Of a stretch of DNA of 64,000 bases, positions 46,032-56,582 are shown piece by piece; position 1 is the stretch's first letter; the number at the start of each line of letters is the position of its first letter. A program made the translations under genes and the position numbers. The notes beneath the pieces were generated by a model. That model saw only the letters and a program-made list of their open reading frames with translations, ran no database searches and was not told the DNA's origin. Location of the stretch: assembly GCF_041395345.1 (NCBI RefSeq), contig NZ_JAWLAR010000002.1, positions 124,001 to 188,000 on the forward strand. Direction: 5' to 3'. The stretch comes from Dokdonella sp041395345 (GTDB taxonomy: Bacteria; Pseudomonadota; Gammaproteobacteria; Xanthomonadales; Rhodanobacteraceae).

Positions 46032-46772
46032 TCAACGCCGGTTTCGAGTACGTGGTTTTCTGCTGGTCGAGCCCGGTTTCGATAGAGCGCCGACACTCTC
46101 AAGCCGAGTAGCCAACCAGATCAGATGCCGCGCCCCCTTGTTGCCGTGTGCGCGAACCGGCACCTCCTCCACGCTGAATCCGCAATCGCGCAGTCGCTGG
46201 CTGAACTTCCGGTCAGGGTGCGCGGACCACACCGCAAGCACGCCACCCGAGCGCAGTGCGGCATGGGCAGTGGCCAGGCCGCGCAACGCGTACAGACCGT
46301 CGTTTTCCTCGCGGGTCAGTCCGTCAGGTCCGTTGTCGACATCGAGCAGGATGGCGTCGTAGATCTGCGACCCCGCACCGATCAACTCGGCCACATCGCA
46401 TTCGCGCACTTCTACGCGCGGATCGAGAATCGGAAATCCCGCATGCCGGCCCAATGCCCCGCGATTCCAGGTGACCACGCCAGGCACCAGCTCGGCAACG
46501 ATCACCGATGCGCTGTCGGGTAGCAGCTCAAGCGCCTTGGCCAGAGTAAAGCCCATGCCAAGACCGCCGATCAGCACGCGGGGACTCTTCGCAGACAGGA
46601 TCCGCTCGCAGGCGATGCGTGCCAGCGCATCCTCGGAGCCATGCATGCGTGTCGACATCAAGTCCCCGCCGCCGGAAATCTTGATCGAGTAGTGTTCGCC
46701 CTCCTCGAACAGGCGCAGCTCGCCGCCACCGGGAATCGGCGCGGCATCGAGCAGGTTCATCCGCTTGCTCAT
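46032..46772 (-). CDS. Spermidine-synthase-like protein
   Basis: This 246-residue protein has the Rossmann methyltransferase fold of polyamine synthases: VLIGGLGMGFTLAKALELLP (nucleotide loop, about 66-85), VIVAELVPGVVTWNRG, VRECDVAEL and AILLDVDNGPDGL. The N-terminal beta domain is very short compared with true spermidine synthases, and the family catalytic tyrosine and aspartate region is not fully matched. It is better called a spermidine-synthase-like methyltransferase-fold protein. The agmatine-deiminase-like gene lies 36 bases upstream on the same strand, so a polyamine link is possible but unproven. Confidence 0.75.
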   Translation of the reverse strand: MSKRMNLLDAAPIPGGGELRLFEEGEHYSIKISGGGDLMSTRMHGSEDALARIACERILSAKSPRVLIGGLGMGFTLAKALELLPDSASVIVAELVPGVVTWNRGALGRHAGFPILDPRVEVRECDVAELIGAGSQIYDAILLDVDNGPDGLTREENDGLYALRGLATAHAALRSGGVLAVWSAHPDRKFSQRLRDCGFSVEEVPVRAHGNKGARHLIWLATRLESVGALSKPGSTSRKPRTRNRR

Positions 46773-46808
46773 GCCGCCAAAGCCAACGCGTGCTTCGGCA
46801 TTCCCGCA

Positions 46809-47972
46809 TCAGCTCTGGGTATCGAATTCGCTCCGATAAAGCAGATCGGGTACGTGCATCACGATGCAGTGGATTGCGCCGGCACTCTGGATGATCGAAC
46901 TGCAATCGACATCGATGACATCGTATCCGGGCATGGCCGCCTCGTAGGTCGCGCGGGCCTGTGCATTGCGCGCGGTCTGACCACTGAAACGACAGATCAG
47001 CACGACGTCATTGACGATGACCGAATTTGCATAGGTGTAGTGCGTGCCGCCACTGCTCCAGCCCGGGGTGCGGAAAACCGTGTAGCCCCTGCCCGCCATC
47101 AGCTGGGCTGTGGAGTCGCTGACGGCCTTGGGAATGCCACCGGATTCACTTGCGTCGTATTCGCTGATCAGCACCTTGCCATTGGCCATGGGCAACATCC
47201 ACATGTCGATGTGCTGGGTCGAGTCGAAGCTCTGCGGGAACGGATCGGTCAGGGTCAGGTCGAGCCCCTGATAGTCCAGGTAGGTGTCCTGGATCTGCTG
47301 CTCGGTCAGGCCCGGATTTTCGTTGACGATCAGCCGGGTCATGTAGGCATCGCGATCGGCGAACAGATGAAAATTGCCTCCGCCATGGATCAGCGGCATC
47401 GCATACACCGGTTCGCCCAGATAATTGCCGAACGCAATCGGGATCAGGTTGTCATTCGGGCGTGGCCGGTTGTAGGTGTGATCGACAATCGCGCGGCGAC
47501 CGGAATCGATGATGAAGCGCGGACCGTAATCGCGCATCCAGACCGAATCGGTGGGTGCAATGACGAAACGCACATGGGCGATGTCGGCGCCGGCGCTCTG
47601 CAAGGTGCTACTCGCCGAGTTCTGCTGACTGGTGCTGCTGACCACGACATAGACCGTCGAAGGTGGCGTGGCGGTGGTCAGCGGTACCGTCATCTCCGTC
47701 AACAGCGAATTGAAAGTACCCCAGCGCACGACGATGCCTTCGTTGGCCTCGAATTCCGCCTCGGCGCGGACGGTTCCGGTGGGCGGAGCGAAGGGAAGAT
47801 CGGGCACTGCCGCGGGCGGCAGATTGATCTCGCCAGGAGCGAGGCCGCGTGGCAGCGAAAACGCATAGTCATCGGTAATGCCCGCAAGGACAGCAGGATC
47901 AGCTCGCCTGGGTTCGGCGTGTAGCGTCGCTGGCAGCAACAATGCAAGCACGCCGAGTGTCAGAAACTTCAT
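46809..47972 (-). CDS. Secreted agmatine-deiminase / peptidylarginine-deiminase-like enzyme
   Basis: This 387-residue protein has a signal peptide (MKFLTLGVLALLLPATLHA) and the Porphyromonas-type PAD / agmatine deiminase fold. Guanidine-site motifs are DSVWMRDYGPRFI, the histidine in STQHIDMWMLPM and the nucleophile Cys369 in SAGAIHCIVMHVP. The cytoplasmic enzyme makes N-carbamoylputrescine; an exported form might act on free arginine, agmatine or peptidyl-arginine. After the usual end of the catalytic domain it carries a tail DLLYRSEFDTQS resembling other secreted-protein tails in this window. It may share a transcript with the spermidine-synthase-like gene. Confidence 0.83.
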   Translation of the reverse strand: MKFLTLGVLALLLPATLHAEPRRADPAVLAGITDDYAFSLPRGLAPGEINLPPAAVPDLPFAPPTGTVRAEAEFEANEGIVVRWGTFNSLLTEMTVPLTTATPPSTVYVVVSSTSQQNSASSTLQSAGADIAHVRFVIAPTDSVWMRDYGPRFIIDSGRRAIVDHTYNRPRPNDNLIPIAFGNYLGEPVYAMPLIHGGGNFHLFADRDAYMTRLIVNENPGLTEQQIQDTYLDYQGLDLTLTDPFPQSFDSTQHIDMWMLPMANGKVLISEYDASESGGIPKAVSDSTAQLMAGRGYTVFRTPGWSSGGTHYTYANSVIVNDVVLICRFSGQTARNAQARATYEAAMPGYDVIDVDCSSIIQSAGAIHCIVMHVPDLLYRSEFDTQS

Positions 47973-48103
47973 GCGCTGTATATCCCGAAGCAGACCAGAT
48001 GGCGTTCAATTCTAGAGGACTTTTCGCCCGATTTCCGCCGACGGGTGTGCGCCAGGCCACGGTTTGAAGGACAATCGGGGTTTTCCGGAACAGCGAACCG
48101 ACC

Positions 48104-49291
<1,188 letters not shown>

Positions 49292-49330
49292 AGCAACACC
49301 GAGTATGTCCCTGCTCATCATCGCAGCGGC

Positions 49331-49433
49331 CTTCAACAGCCGATTGGCTGGTCAGGCTGGGATCCAGTTCTGCCCTTGAATTGCAAAGAAAAAACGCCAG
49401 GGCTGGATGACTAGCCATTCGGCTGTTGAGAAG
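49331..49433. repeat. Intergenic inverted repeat
   Basis: 49331-49354 (CTTCAACAGCCGATTGGCTG...) pairs with 49408-49433 in reverse, with few mismatches across a 53-base spacer. The spacer includes TGGGATCCAG, matching the repeat at 31215-31234. It lies between convergent kbl and the surface-protein gene, so it may also act as a terminator. Confidence 0.55.
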
Positions 49434-49452
49434 CGCCCAGCCTGCGCTGCAA

Positions 49453-50085
49453 CTACGGCCTATTCAGTGATGCCCCAAGTCGCCGCCGCCCGCGAAGCGC
49501 TAACCAAGCCGTAAAAGCGAGTGCTGTGGTGAGCAGGATGAATGCGGACATTGTCAGCGCAGGCAACTCGACAGGCGCGATATCTCCGCGGCGCAAGATT
49601 ACGGTTGATACGTTGTTGTCGGGGTTGATGTCATCGAAGAATTCTGCAGCGCCGAAACTGAATGGCCAGACTGGAGGCGCCTGATTTGAAAGCGCCAATG
49701 TAAAGCGACAGCTGCGGATTTCACCAACTTCCAGCGCGCCCTGATCCAGAGACGTTGGAAACCATACAAGATTGTAGTGGAATGTTTTTCCGTCCGAGAT
49801 GATTGCGCCGAATCCCTGACAGTCCGCTGTTCCTGGAAAGCCAACATCGAACTGATCGTAGAAATCTGAACTGAAAAGCGAAAACTTGGACCCAGAGGTA
49901 GGCACGGCTACCGGCCCGTGATTGGTCACAGCCAGAGTGAACACGATCGGCTGACCTGGAATCAGCCCAGAGCTGGGATGGGCGGCAAGCTCAACCGAAA
50001 TGTCGGTTTGCGCGTCGGCCAGTGTGCAGGCTGACAAACCTGTCACCCAGATCATTGTGATTAGGACAATTCGCGAAACGCTCAT
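49453..50085 (-). CDS. Small secreted protein with IPTL-like C-terminal anchor
   Basis: This 210-residue protein has an N-terminal signal (VLITMIWVTGLSACTLADAQ) and an Ig/DUF11-like body: GLIPGQPIVFTLAVTNHGPV, GEIRSCRFTLALSNQAPPV. At its C-terminus are LPALTMSAFILLTTALAFTA and an arginine cluster (RGRRRLGAS). That tripartite end resembles IPTL-type sorting signals and the anchor of the pseudogene at 19628-20303. I start at the ATG at 50085; 50106 is also possible. No exosortase gene is in the window. Confidence 0.65.
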   Translation of the reverse strand: MSVSRIVLITMIWVTGLSACTLADAQTDISVELAAHPSSGLIPGQPIVFTLAVTNHGPVAVPTSGSKFSLFSSDFYDQFDVGFPGTADCQGFGAIISDGKTFHYNLVWFPTSLDQGALEVGEIRSCRFTLALSNQAPPVWPFSFGAAEFFDDINPDNNVSTVILRRGDIAPVELPALTMSAFILLTTALAFTAWLALRGRRRLGASLNRP

Positions 50086-50149
50086 TGATGGCGCCTGATC
50101 GAGCATACGATCTGTTGTTGTATTGCCAACGTGGGCATTGAAGCAAGGT

Positions 50150-50985
50150 TTTCACTCACCTCCGGGCGGGCGAGTTACTTTGTCTTGCGCGCAAACTGCG
50201 CTGGTGTTGTGGCAACAACCCAAGGCTTTCACTCGCCTTCAGCGAGCGAGTTACTTTCTCTTGCGTGGCCAAGAGAAGAGTAACCAAAGAGAAGGCCACC
50301 CCACGCACGCGCCCTACGCACAGTCCCTGTGCTTCAGGTGCGCGAGCCAGCGCCGGGGTTTGCTGACAGTCCATCCATGGACTGGCAGCAAACTGGCCCA
50401 CGTCCTGTGGGCCATCCTACGGACAATTCCTCCGCAGCCTCGCCACGTGCGACGGGACCCTATCAGCGCGCGTCCTGCGCGCCAGAGCAAAGGCAGAATC
50501 AAGAGCGCCCTCATCCCCCTTCGGGACCTTCTTGCGCTGTACGGGAGAAGGAAAAGCTCAAGGCGATCCGGATCCATGTGCTCGCGCGAGCCTGCTTTTG
50601 CTTCGGCTTTGCTGCGCAGGAAGCACAGTGACCGGGGCCCCTATGCAGTGGCGGAGTGGCGCAGGAAAGGCCCGCAGGGTGGCTCGCAAGGATGCGAGTC
50701 AGTTGGCTGCCAGCACATGGATGTGCTGTCAGCCAACCCCCGGAGCCACTTCGCGAAGTCGGAGGGCAGGAGCCCGGAGACCGCTGCGTCGGGGTGGCCT
50801 TTCTCTTGGTTACTTCTCTTTGGCCACGCAAAGAGAAGTGACTCGCTCGCCCGGAGGCGAGTGAAAATAGGCAGGGATGCCGCGCCGCGTAGCGGCGTAG
50901 CTTTTCGGAAGTCCTCGCGCCGCTCCTGCGGCGCAGTGGCCACGCAAAGAAAAGTGACTCGATCGCCGGAGGCGAGTGAAAGCTT
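50150..50985. repeat. Large nested imperfect palindrome without genes
   Basis: 50226-50303 is closely repeated in reverse at 50791-50867. Inside, 50341-50440 is repeated in reverse with more divergence at 50641-50762. Outside, short outer copies lie at about 50150-50195 and 50937-50985. All pairs share a centre near 50540-50570, where a degenerate copy of the 48-bp REP-like unit sits (50508-50552). Recurrent words are TTTCACTCGCC, AAGAGAAG and GTGGCCA. Open frames crossing it (for example 50123-51025, 50511-51017) are artefacts of the symmetry. The whole gap 50086-51145 contains no other gene that I can support. Confidence 0.8.
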
Positions 50986-51145
50986 TGGGCTAGTGCCTCA
51001 ACGTCGACGCGACGCAATCATGTGAAAGCTTCGCTTTTGCTTCACAACGCATAGTTGGCGCAAGACCCAACCGAAAGCATCGCACCTGAAGGCGCTCCTA
51101 CAGAGGGTTCCTGGACTCCGACAATATCCAGCAATCCACTGCCGT

Positions 51146-51919
51146 CTATAAAGTCGGCGAACCCAGAGAGCCAACCTCATCCAGACTCAACTCCCGCCAC
51201 TCCCCTTTCCCCAATTCCCCCAGCGACAAGGACCCAATCGCAATCCGCACCAATCGCAATACTGAAATATCGAACGCTGCAAGAAGCCGACGAATCTGCC
51301 GGTTCCGGCCTTCATCCAGAATCACTTCGAGCCAGGCGTTCTTCTCGCCACGGCGCAACTCGACGACAGAAACTGCGGAGAGGCGCTCGCCATCTGCATC
51401 GATCCCCGATTCCAGTTTCGTCAGCAAGTCGGGATCAGGCAGACGATCGATCTGCACGTGATAGGTCTTCTCGAGATGGGCGTCGGGGGCGGTAATGCGT
51501 GCGGCCCACTCGCTGTCGTTGCTGAACAGCAGCAGTCCTTCGCTGGCCTTGTCGAGTCGCCCGACAGGCGCCAGCCAAGGTAGTTCGCGATCCTTGAACA
51601 GGCTGTACACCGTGTCGCGACCCCGTTCGTCGTCAGCGGTGGTTACCAGCCCGCGTGGCTTGTTGAGCATCAGGTATTTTCTTGATGCCGGGACGGCCAG
51701 CTCATCGTCGATGAAAATGCTGGCGTCGCTGTCCGTTCGCGCTTCGGGATCGTGGACGATGCGATCCCCGACACGGACTCGCCCCGCGCGCACCAGCACT
51801 TCGGCTTGAGATCGGGAGCAGATGCCGCGCTTGGAAATCACGCGTGCAAGACCATGCTGACCGGTCGATGCGGGCGCTTGAGGCGGGCGCTTTCGTGGTC
51901 GAAATGGTTTGACTGGCAA
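51146..51919 (-). CDS. RsuA/RluB-family 23S or 16S rRNA pseudouridine synthase
   Basis: This 257-residue protein has an S4 RNA-binding domain (about residues 23-70: GLARVISKRGICSRSQAEVL, VRAGRVRVGDRIV). A pseudouridine synthase domain follows, with KYLMLNKPRGLVTTA, the catalytic aspartate in APVGRLDKASEGLLLFSND and LDEGRNRQIRRLLAAFDI. The RsuA/RluB/RluE/RluF subtype and target base cannot be decided here. It is separated from secF by a terminator. Confidence 0.9.
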   Translation of the reverse strand: MPVKPFRPRKRPPQAPASTGQHGLARVISKRGICSRSQAEVLVRAGRVRVGDRIVHDPEARTDSDASIFIDDELAVPASRKYLMLNKPRGLVTTADDERGRDTVYSLFKDRELPWLAPVGRLDKASEGLLLFSNDSEWAARITAPDAHLEKTYHVQIDRLPDPDLLTKLESGIDADGERLSAVSVVELRRGEKNAWLEVILDEGRNRQIRRLLAAFDISVLRLVRIAIGSLSLGELGKGEWRELSLDEVGSLGSPTL

Positions 51920-51942
51920 GTCTGCATGCTCCGCAAACGAAA

Positions 51943-51962
51943 CGGGGCGCCGAAGCGCCCCG
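51943..51962 (-). terminator. Terminator after secF
   Basis: An 8-bp perfect stem (CGGGGCGC / GCGCCCCG) closes a four-base loop. Read on the minus strand it is followed by TTTCGTTTG. It lies 23 bases beyond the secF stop and ends the yajC-secD-secF unit. Confidence 0.75.
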
Positions 51963-51985
51963 TGGATTCTAGTGCCAATCCAGCC

Positions 51986-52951
51986 TCATGGACGGCGTTC
52001 GAGCGCCGGATCGTCCTTGCTGACCGGCATCAGGTCCTGCTTGGAGACACCGAGCACGAGCAGCAACGGGTTCGAGATGAAGATCGACGACAGCGTGCCG
52101 ATGAAGATACCGATCAGCATGATCAGGCCGAAGTTCTCGAGGGCCGGGCCGCCGACGAAATACAGCGTGCCGACTGCGAGTGCCGTGGTCGAACTCGTCA
52201 TGATCGTGCGCGACAGGGTCGTGTTGATCGACTTGTTCAGAACCTGGGCCGGCTCACCCTTGCGCGAGGCCCGGAACATTTCACGCACACGATCGAAGAC
52301 GACGATGGTGTCGTTGATCGAGTAGCCGATGACCGACAGCACCGCAGCCAGCGCAGGCAAGTCGAATTCGCCGCCGATCAAGACAAAGATCGCGACCGTG
52401 AACAGCGTGTCGTGGATTTCCGTGATGATCGCGGCGACGGCAAATCGCCACTCGAATCGAATCCACAGATAGATGGTAATGCCGATGACGACGAAGATGA
52501 TGGCGACGAGGCCGCTTTCGCGCAGCTCCTCGCCGACTTGTGCACCGACGAATTCGCTGCCGCGCACACTGGCATCGGAACGCTGCGTCTGCAGTGCTGC
52601 CAGCACCTTGGCGGCGAGAAGATCATTGGCCTGTGCACTGGCTTCCTGCGTGGTCGCTTCCGCTTCCTTGTCGGCGACGATGCGGATGGCGAAATCGTTG
52701 GTGCCACCGAAGGTCTGCACCACGGCGTTTTCGAATCCACCGGCGGTCAGGGCCGAACGGACTTCGGCCACGGTTGCAGGTTTCTCGTAGCTGACTTCAA
52801 TGCTTGTACCGCCCGTGAAGTCCAGCCCGTAGTCGAGACCGCGGGTGAGAATGATTGCTGCAGCAAGGATCGAAATGATGGTCGCAACGACGAGGCTGGT
52901 CTTGCCCCAGCGCATGAAGTCGATCTTGCTGTTCGGATTGAAGAGTTCCAT
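51986..52951 (-). CDS. secF: Protein translocase subunit SecF
   Basis: This 321-residue membrane protein of the SecDF complex drives late steps of protein export with proton-motive force. It shows the first helix and DYGLDFTGGTSIEVSY, the periplasmic domain, VAIIFVVIGITIYLWIRFEW, and the conserved NDTIVVFDRVREMFRA and RTIMTSSTTALAVGTLYFVG. Six helices are present. It begins 16 bases after secD ends. Confidence 0.97.
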   Translation of the reverse strand: MELFNPNSKIDFMRWGKTSLVVATIISILAAAIILTRGLDYGLDFTGGTSIEVSYEKPATVAEVRSALTAGGFENAVVQTFGGTNDFAIRIVADKEAEATTQEASAQANDLLAAKVLAALQTQRSDASVRGSEFVGAQVGEELRESGLVAIIFVVIGITIYLWIRFEWRFAVAAIITEIHDTLFTVAIFVLIGGEFDLPALAAVLSVIGYSINDTIVVFDRVREMFRASRKGEPAQVLNKSINTTLSRTIMTSSTTALAVGTLYFVGGPALENFGLIMLIGIFIGTLSSIFISNPLLLVLGVSKQDLMPVSKDDPALERRP

Positions 52952-52967
52952 GAATGAATCCTTGAGG

Positions 52968-54830
52968 TCAGATCGGCAACGACTTGAGCTTGGAGCGACC
53001 GAAAATCAGCGCAACAAGAGAATGGGTTCCGGACACCGATGTGAACATCGAGGTCAGGATGCCGATCGACAGGGTGATCGCGAAACCACGAATCGGGCCG
53101 GATCCGAAGGTCATCAGGCTGAGCGTGGCGATCAGCGTGGTGACGTTGGCATCGAGGATGGTCGACCAGGCTTTTTCATAGCCGGCTCGAATGGCCGCGA
53201 ACGGTGTCATGCCGTTGCGCGCCTCCTCGCGGATACGTTCGCAGATCAGCACGTTGGCATCGACGGCCATGCCGAGGGTCAGCACGATGCCGGCAATGCC
53301 GGGCAAGGTCAGGGTGGCCTGGAAGATGCTGAGCACGGCCACGATGAGGACCAGGTTCATCAGCAGCGCAACATCGGCAATCAGCCCGAACACCTTGTAG
53401 TAGATGCCCACGAAGACGACCACGAGGAGCATGCCGAGAATGACCGCATGCATGCCCTTGCGGATATTGTCCGCACCAAGTGTGGAACCGATCACGCGCT
53501 CCTGGACGATATCCACCGGCGCGGCCAGCGAACCGGAGCGCAACAGCAGGGCCAGCTCCGAGGCTGCCTTGGCGCTTTCCAGTCCGGTGGTCTCGAATCG
53601 GCTTGAGAAGACACCGCGGATCGTCGCCAGACTGATGATGTATTCCTCGATCTTCGCGCTGCGCACTTCCTTGCCGTCGACAATACGCACTTCCGGGATA
53701 CGCTCGACCAGCACGACGGCCATGCCCTTGCCGACGTTGCGGGAAGTGAAATCGAGCATGCTGCGTGCACCGGTCGAGTTCAGCACCACCGATACGGCTG
53801 GCGTGCCGGTCTGCTGATCCGTTGAACTGGAGGCGTCGACCAGTTCGTCGCCGGTGACGATGACCTTTTTCTTGAGCACGGCCGGACGGCCATCCTTGAA
53901 GTAGTAGATGCGCGAATCCGGTGGTACCGATCCGGTACGCACGGCGTCGGCCACGTTGACGCTCTCGTCGACGGCCCGATAGTCGAGGGTGGCGGTCGCG
54001 CCGAGCATCTTTTTCGCTTCGGCGGTGTCCTGCAGGCCCGGCAGCTCGACGACGATGCGGCTGTCGCCCTGCTGCACGATCATCGGCTCGGCCACGCCGA
54101 GCGAATTGATACGGTTGCGCAGGGTGCCGACGTTCTGCTTGATCGTATTGTCGGCGATTTCCTTGATGCGCTCGGGCTTGACCGTGGCCACCAGGGTCGG
54201 CGAACCACTGACAGTCTGGCCGTCGGCGACATTGAGATCGAGCAGATTGGCGCCAATGGCAGCGGCGACCGCATCGCGCTCCTCTTCATCGGCAACCTGG
54301 ACGATGATGCCCTGGGCGCCGCGATCGACCTTGACGTTGCGAATTTCCTTCTCGCGCATCAGGCTGCGGATGTCGTCCACATAACGCTGTTCCTGTGCCA
54401 GGAGCACGCTTTTCTGGTCGACCTGCATGAGGAAGTGCACGCCACCCTGGAGATCCAGTCCCAGCGGCATCGAGTTGGCGCCGATCATGCGCATCCACTC
54501 GGGCACCGTGGAGGCCAGATTCAGCGCGACCGTGTAGTTGTCGCCGAGATCGGTGCGCAAGGCACTCGCGGCGGACAGCTGGGAATCGGTGTTCGGGAAC
54601 AGCGCGAGCAGGCGATCGTCGTTGATGTCGACGCGCTCGAATTCGATCTTGCGTTCCTGCAGGGCCTGCAGGGCACGCTCCTTCAGGGCTTCGTCAACAA
54701 CGGCATTGTTCCTGCTGGCCAGGACCTGCACGGCCGGCTGCTTCTGATACAGCGAGGGTATTGCGTACAACACACCGATAACGGCCACCAGGGCGACCAG
54801 GATGTGTTTCCAGCGTGGATAATCGTTCAT
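52968..54830 (-). CDS. secD: Protein translocase subunit SecD
   Basis: This protein of about 620 residues starts MNDYPRWKHILVALVAVIGV. It carries LGLDLQGGVHFLMQVDQKS (the SecD D1 motif), RNRINSLGVAEPMIVQQGDS and RIVVELPGLQDTAEAKKML. The C-terminal membrane part includes AGIVLTLGMAVDANVLICER and RAGYEKAWSTILDANVTTLI. I use the ATG at 54830; a TTG three codons upstream is possible but weaker. It lies between yajC and secF. Confidence 0.96.
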   Translation of the reverse strand: MNDYPRWKHILVALVAVIGVLYAIPSLYQKQPAVQVLASRNNAVVDEALKERALQALQERKIEFERVDINDDRLLALFPNTDSQLSAASALRTDLGDNYTVALNLASTVPEWMRMIGANSMPLGLDLQGGVHFLMQVDQKSVLLAQEQRYVDDIRSLMREKEIRNVKVDRGAQGIIVQVADEEERDAVAAAIGANLLDLNVADGQTVSGSPTLVATVKPERIKEIADNTIKQNVGTLRNRINSLGVAEPMIVQQGDSRIVVELPGLQDTAEAKKMLGATATLDYRAVDESVNVADAVRTGSVPPDSRIYYFKDGRPAVLKKKVIVTGDELVDASSSTDQQTGTPAVSVVLNSTGARSMLDFTSRNVGKGMAVVLVERIPEVRIVDGKEVRSAKIEEYIISLATIRGVFSSRFETTGLESAKAASELALLLRSGSLAAPVDIVQERVIGSTLGADNIRKGMHAVILGMLLVVVFVGIYYKVFGLIADVALLMNLVLIVAVLSIFQATLTLPGIAGIVLTLGMAVDANVLICERIREEARNGMTPFAAIRAGYEKAWSTILDANVTTLIATLSLMTFGSGPIRGFAITLSIGILTSMFTSVSGTHSLVALIFGRSKLKSLPI

Positions 54831-54986
54831 TCTTGCCAATCCGGTTTTGCGCTGATGCCGAAGAGCCCAGCGTATCGTTCGTCCGTTCCGCGCTGCAGCC
54901 CGGGCTCACCGATCGCCATTGCTGCGATCGGCAGAGATCCGTCCTCTCGCCCGGCTACCAGAGCGTTGGGCTCGCCCGATGCGATC

Positions 54987-55319
54987 TCAAGCCTGCTTGA
55001 TCGTGCCTTTTGGCAGGACTGCCGTCACTGCGTTCTTCTGCACCTTGACGCTGATGTTGTCAGCGATTTCCAGGGTGATGAAGGAATCGGCGATATCCTC
55101 GATGCGGCCCACCAGGCCACCCGTGGTCAGCACTTCGTCACCCTTGACCAGTGCGGCGACCATGGCGCGGGCTTCCTTTGCGCGCTTCATCTGCGGGCGG
55201 ATCAGCATGAAGTAGAAGATGCCGAAGATGATGATCAGCGGCAGGAAAGACATCAGCGGATTCGGTGCGCCGGCAGCGGGCGCGGCCTGTGCATACGCGG
55301 AACTGATAAGGAAATCCAT
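54987..55319 (-). CDS. yajC: Preprotein translocase accessory subunit YajC
   Basis: This 110-residue protein has one N-terminal helix (MSFLPLIIIFGIFYFMLIRP) and the YajC cytoplasmic signature KGDEVLTTGGLVGRIEDIAD. It precedes secD by 156 bases on the same strand. The tgt and queA genes that commonly precede yajC are absent; DUF3224 and alkB genes lie upstream instead. Confidence 0.95.
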   Translation of the reverse strand: MDFLISSAYAQAAPAAGAPNPLMSFLPLIIIFGIFYFMLIRPQMKRAKEARAMVAALVKGDEVLTTGGLVGRIEDIADSFITLEIADNISVKVQKNAVTAVLPKGTIKQA

Positions 55320-55445
55320 TGCGACTCCAAGGGTTTGCGGTTCGTCCGGCGAATACCGGGACGCGAAAAAGGTCGCGGATTATGCCATGACAGGGCCAGC
55401 GGCGCACGAGCGGGGAGACCGCCCTGCCAATGGACCCCGGCAGCG

Positions 55446-55850
55446 TCAGTCGTCTCCGGGCAGGACGTAGTCGAGGCCGTAATGGTGGACGCCCTCGCGT
55501 ATATCGATGCTCAGCGAGCCGCTGATGCCCTCGAGTTCGCCGGTTCCCGAGTCCGGAACCACGATCACGGCCAGACTGGGCTCGCCGCGGTTCATGGTGC
55601 CCGAATGCTGCAGGACAAAGCCGCCGCTGCGGCCGTGAAGGCTCCCGGTCACCCGCTCCATCGCGACATAGCCGGCCGATCCCTTTACCGCTGTCATGGC
55701 ACTGAGCATTTCGCCAATGCTGGTGGCCTCCAGGTCGCCGCGGAATTGCTTGTTGATCGAGATCCGGCCTCGGGTCTCGCCCTCTCCGACCTCATTGAGG
55801 TCCAGAGGATTGAGGGTTACTTCGAAGGTTCCGCTTGCATGACGGGTCAT
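55446..55850 (-). CDS. DUF3224-family protein
   Basis: This 134-residue, beta-rich protein has the DUF3224 pattern: HASGTFEVTLNPLDLNE, RGRISINKQFRGDLEATSIG and a conserved GTGELEGISGSLSIDI near the C-terminus. It resembles small allene-oxide-cyclase-like barrels that bind small hydrophobic molecules. The activity is not known. It lies 126 bases from yajC and 78 bases from alkB on the same strand. Confidence 0.82.
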   Translation of the reverse strand: MTRHASGTFEVTLNPLDLNEVGEGETRGRISINKQFRGDLEATSIGEMLSAMTAVKGSAGYVAMERVTGSLHGRSGGFVLQHSGTMNRGEPSLAVIVVPDSGTGELEGISGSLSIDIREGVHHYGLDYVLPGDD

Positions 55851-55928
55851 GGGATCGGTCTGCCGATTGAATGAGAAGGCCGACCTTGCAGCCAGACAGA
55901 CCCTCGGTGCAAGGTCGGCGCATCCCTT

Positions 55929-56582
55929 TCAGCTGCCGGCCCTGCGCAAGGTCAGGTTGTAGCGGCACGGACCGGTCAGTGCATGGTCGCCGGGCTTGAG
56001 CGGGCGTACCCCGTGAAAGGCCAGGCGCGATGGTCCGCCCCAGACGACGACATCGCCATGTCCCAGCGGGATCGAAATCGGCTTTTCCGAGCGCGTGCGG
56101 CCGCCAAACAGGAAGGTTGCCGGCAGACCAAGCGATACGGAGACAATCGGCGCGCCCAGGTCAGGTTCGTCGCGATCCTGATGCAAAGCCATGCGCGCAC
56201 CCGCCTGGTAGCGGTTGATCAGGCAGGCATCCGGCCGGAAACCGGGAAACCCGGCGAGTGTCGCCGCCTCTTCCGCAAGCGCCATGAAGATCGCCGGCAT
56301 GCCCGGCCAGGGCCGCTGGCTCAGCGGATCCAGCGCTTCGTAGCGATAGCCGCGCCGGTCACTGACCCAGCCCAGGGGCCCGCAGTTGCTCATGGCCACC
56401 GACATCCTTGCGCCACCGGGAATCAGCATGTTGCGCGGCGGAGCCGCTTCGAGCACGCCGTTGATGGCATCCAGCAGCTCATGCGCGCGGCCGCGCGCCA
56501 GATTCCTCAAGACGCTGGCCCCGGCCGCAAGAGATTCCTTGCGTACCTCGCTGTTGCGCGTGTCGTCTTCAAACAGATCCAT
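55929..56582 (-). CDS. alkB: DNA oxidative demethylase AlkB
   Basis: This 217-residue Fe(II)/2-oxoglutarate dioxygenase removes alkyl lesions from DNA bases. It has NRYQAGARMALHQDRDEPDL with the HxD iron ligands, VSLGLPATFLFGG, the second histidine in RLAFHGVRPL and the 2-oxoglutarate arginines in YNLTLRRAG. I start at 56582 (MDLFEDDTRNSE), which matches the family length (about 216). The extra open frame to 56633 has no support. Confidence 0.93.
   Translation of the reverse strand: MDLFEDDTRNSEVRKESLAAGASVLRNLARGRAHELLDAINGVLEAAPPRNMLIPGGARMSVAMSNCGPLGWVSDRRGYRYEALDPLSQRPWPGMPAIFMALAEEAATLAGFPGFRPDACLINRYQAGARMALHQDRDEPDLGAPIVSVSLGLPATFLFGGRTRSEKPISIPLGHGDVVVWGGPSRLAFHGVRPLKPGDHALTGPCRYNLTLRRAGS

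Noticed and set aside
50123..51025. 300-codon open frame and overlapping minus-strand frames
   Set aside because: They run through the large palindrome; their peptides repeat words such as VTRSP and AWPKR that come from the inverted repeats.
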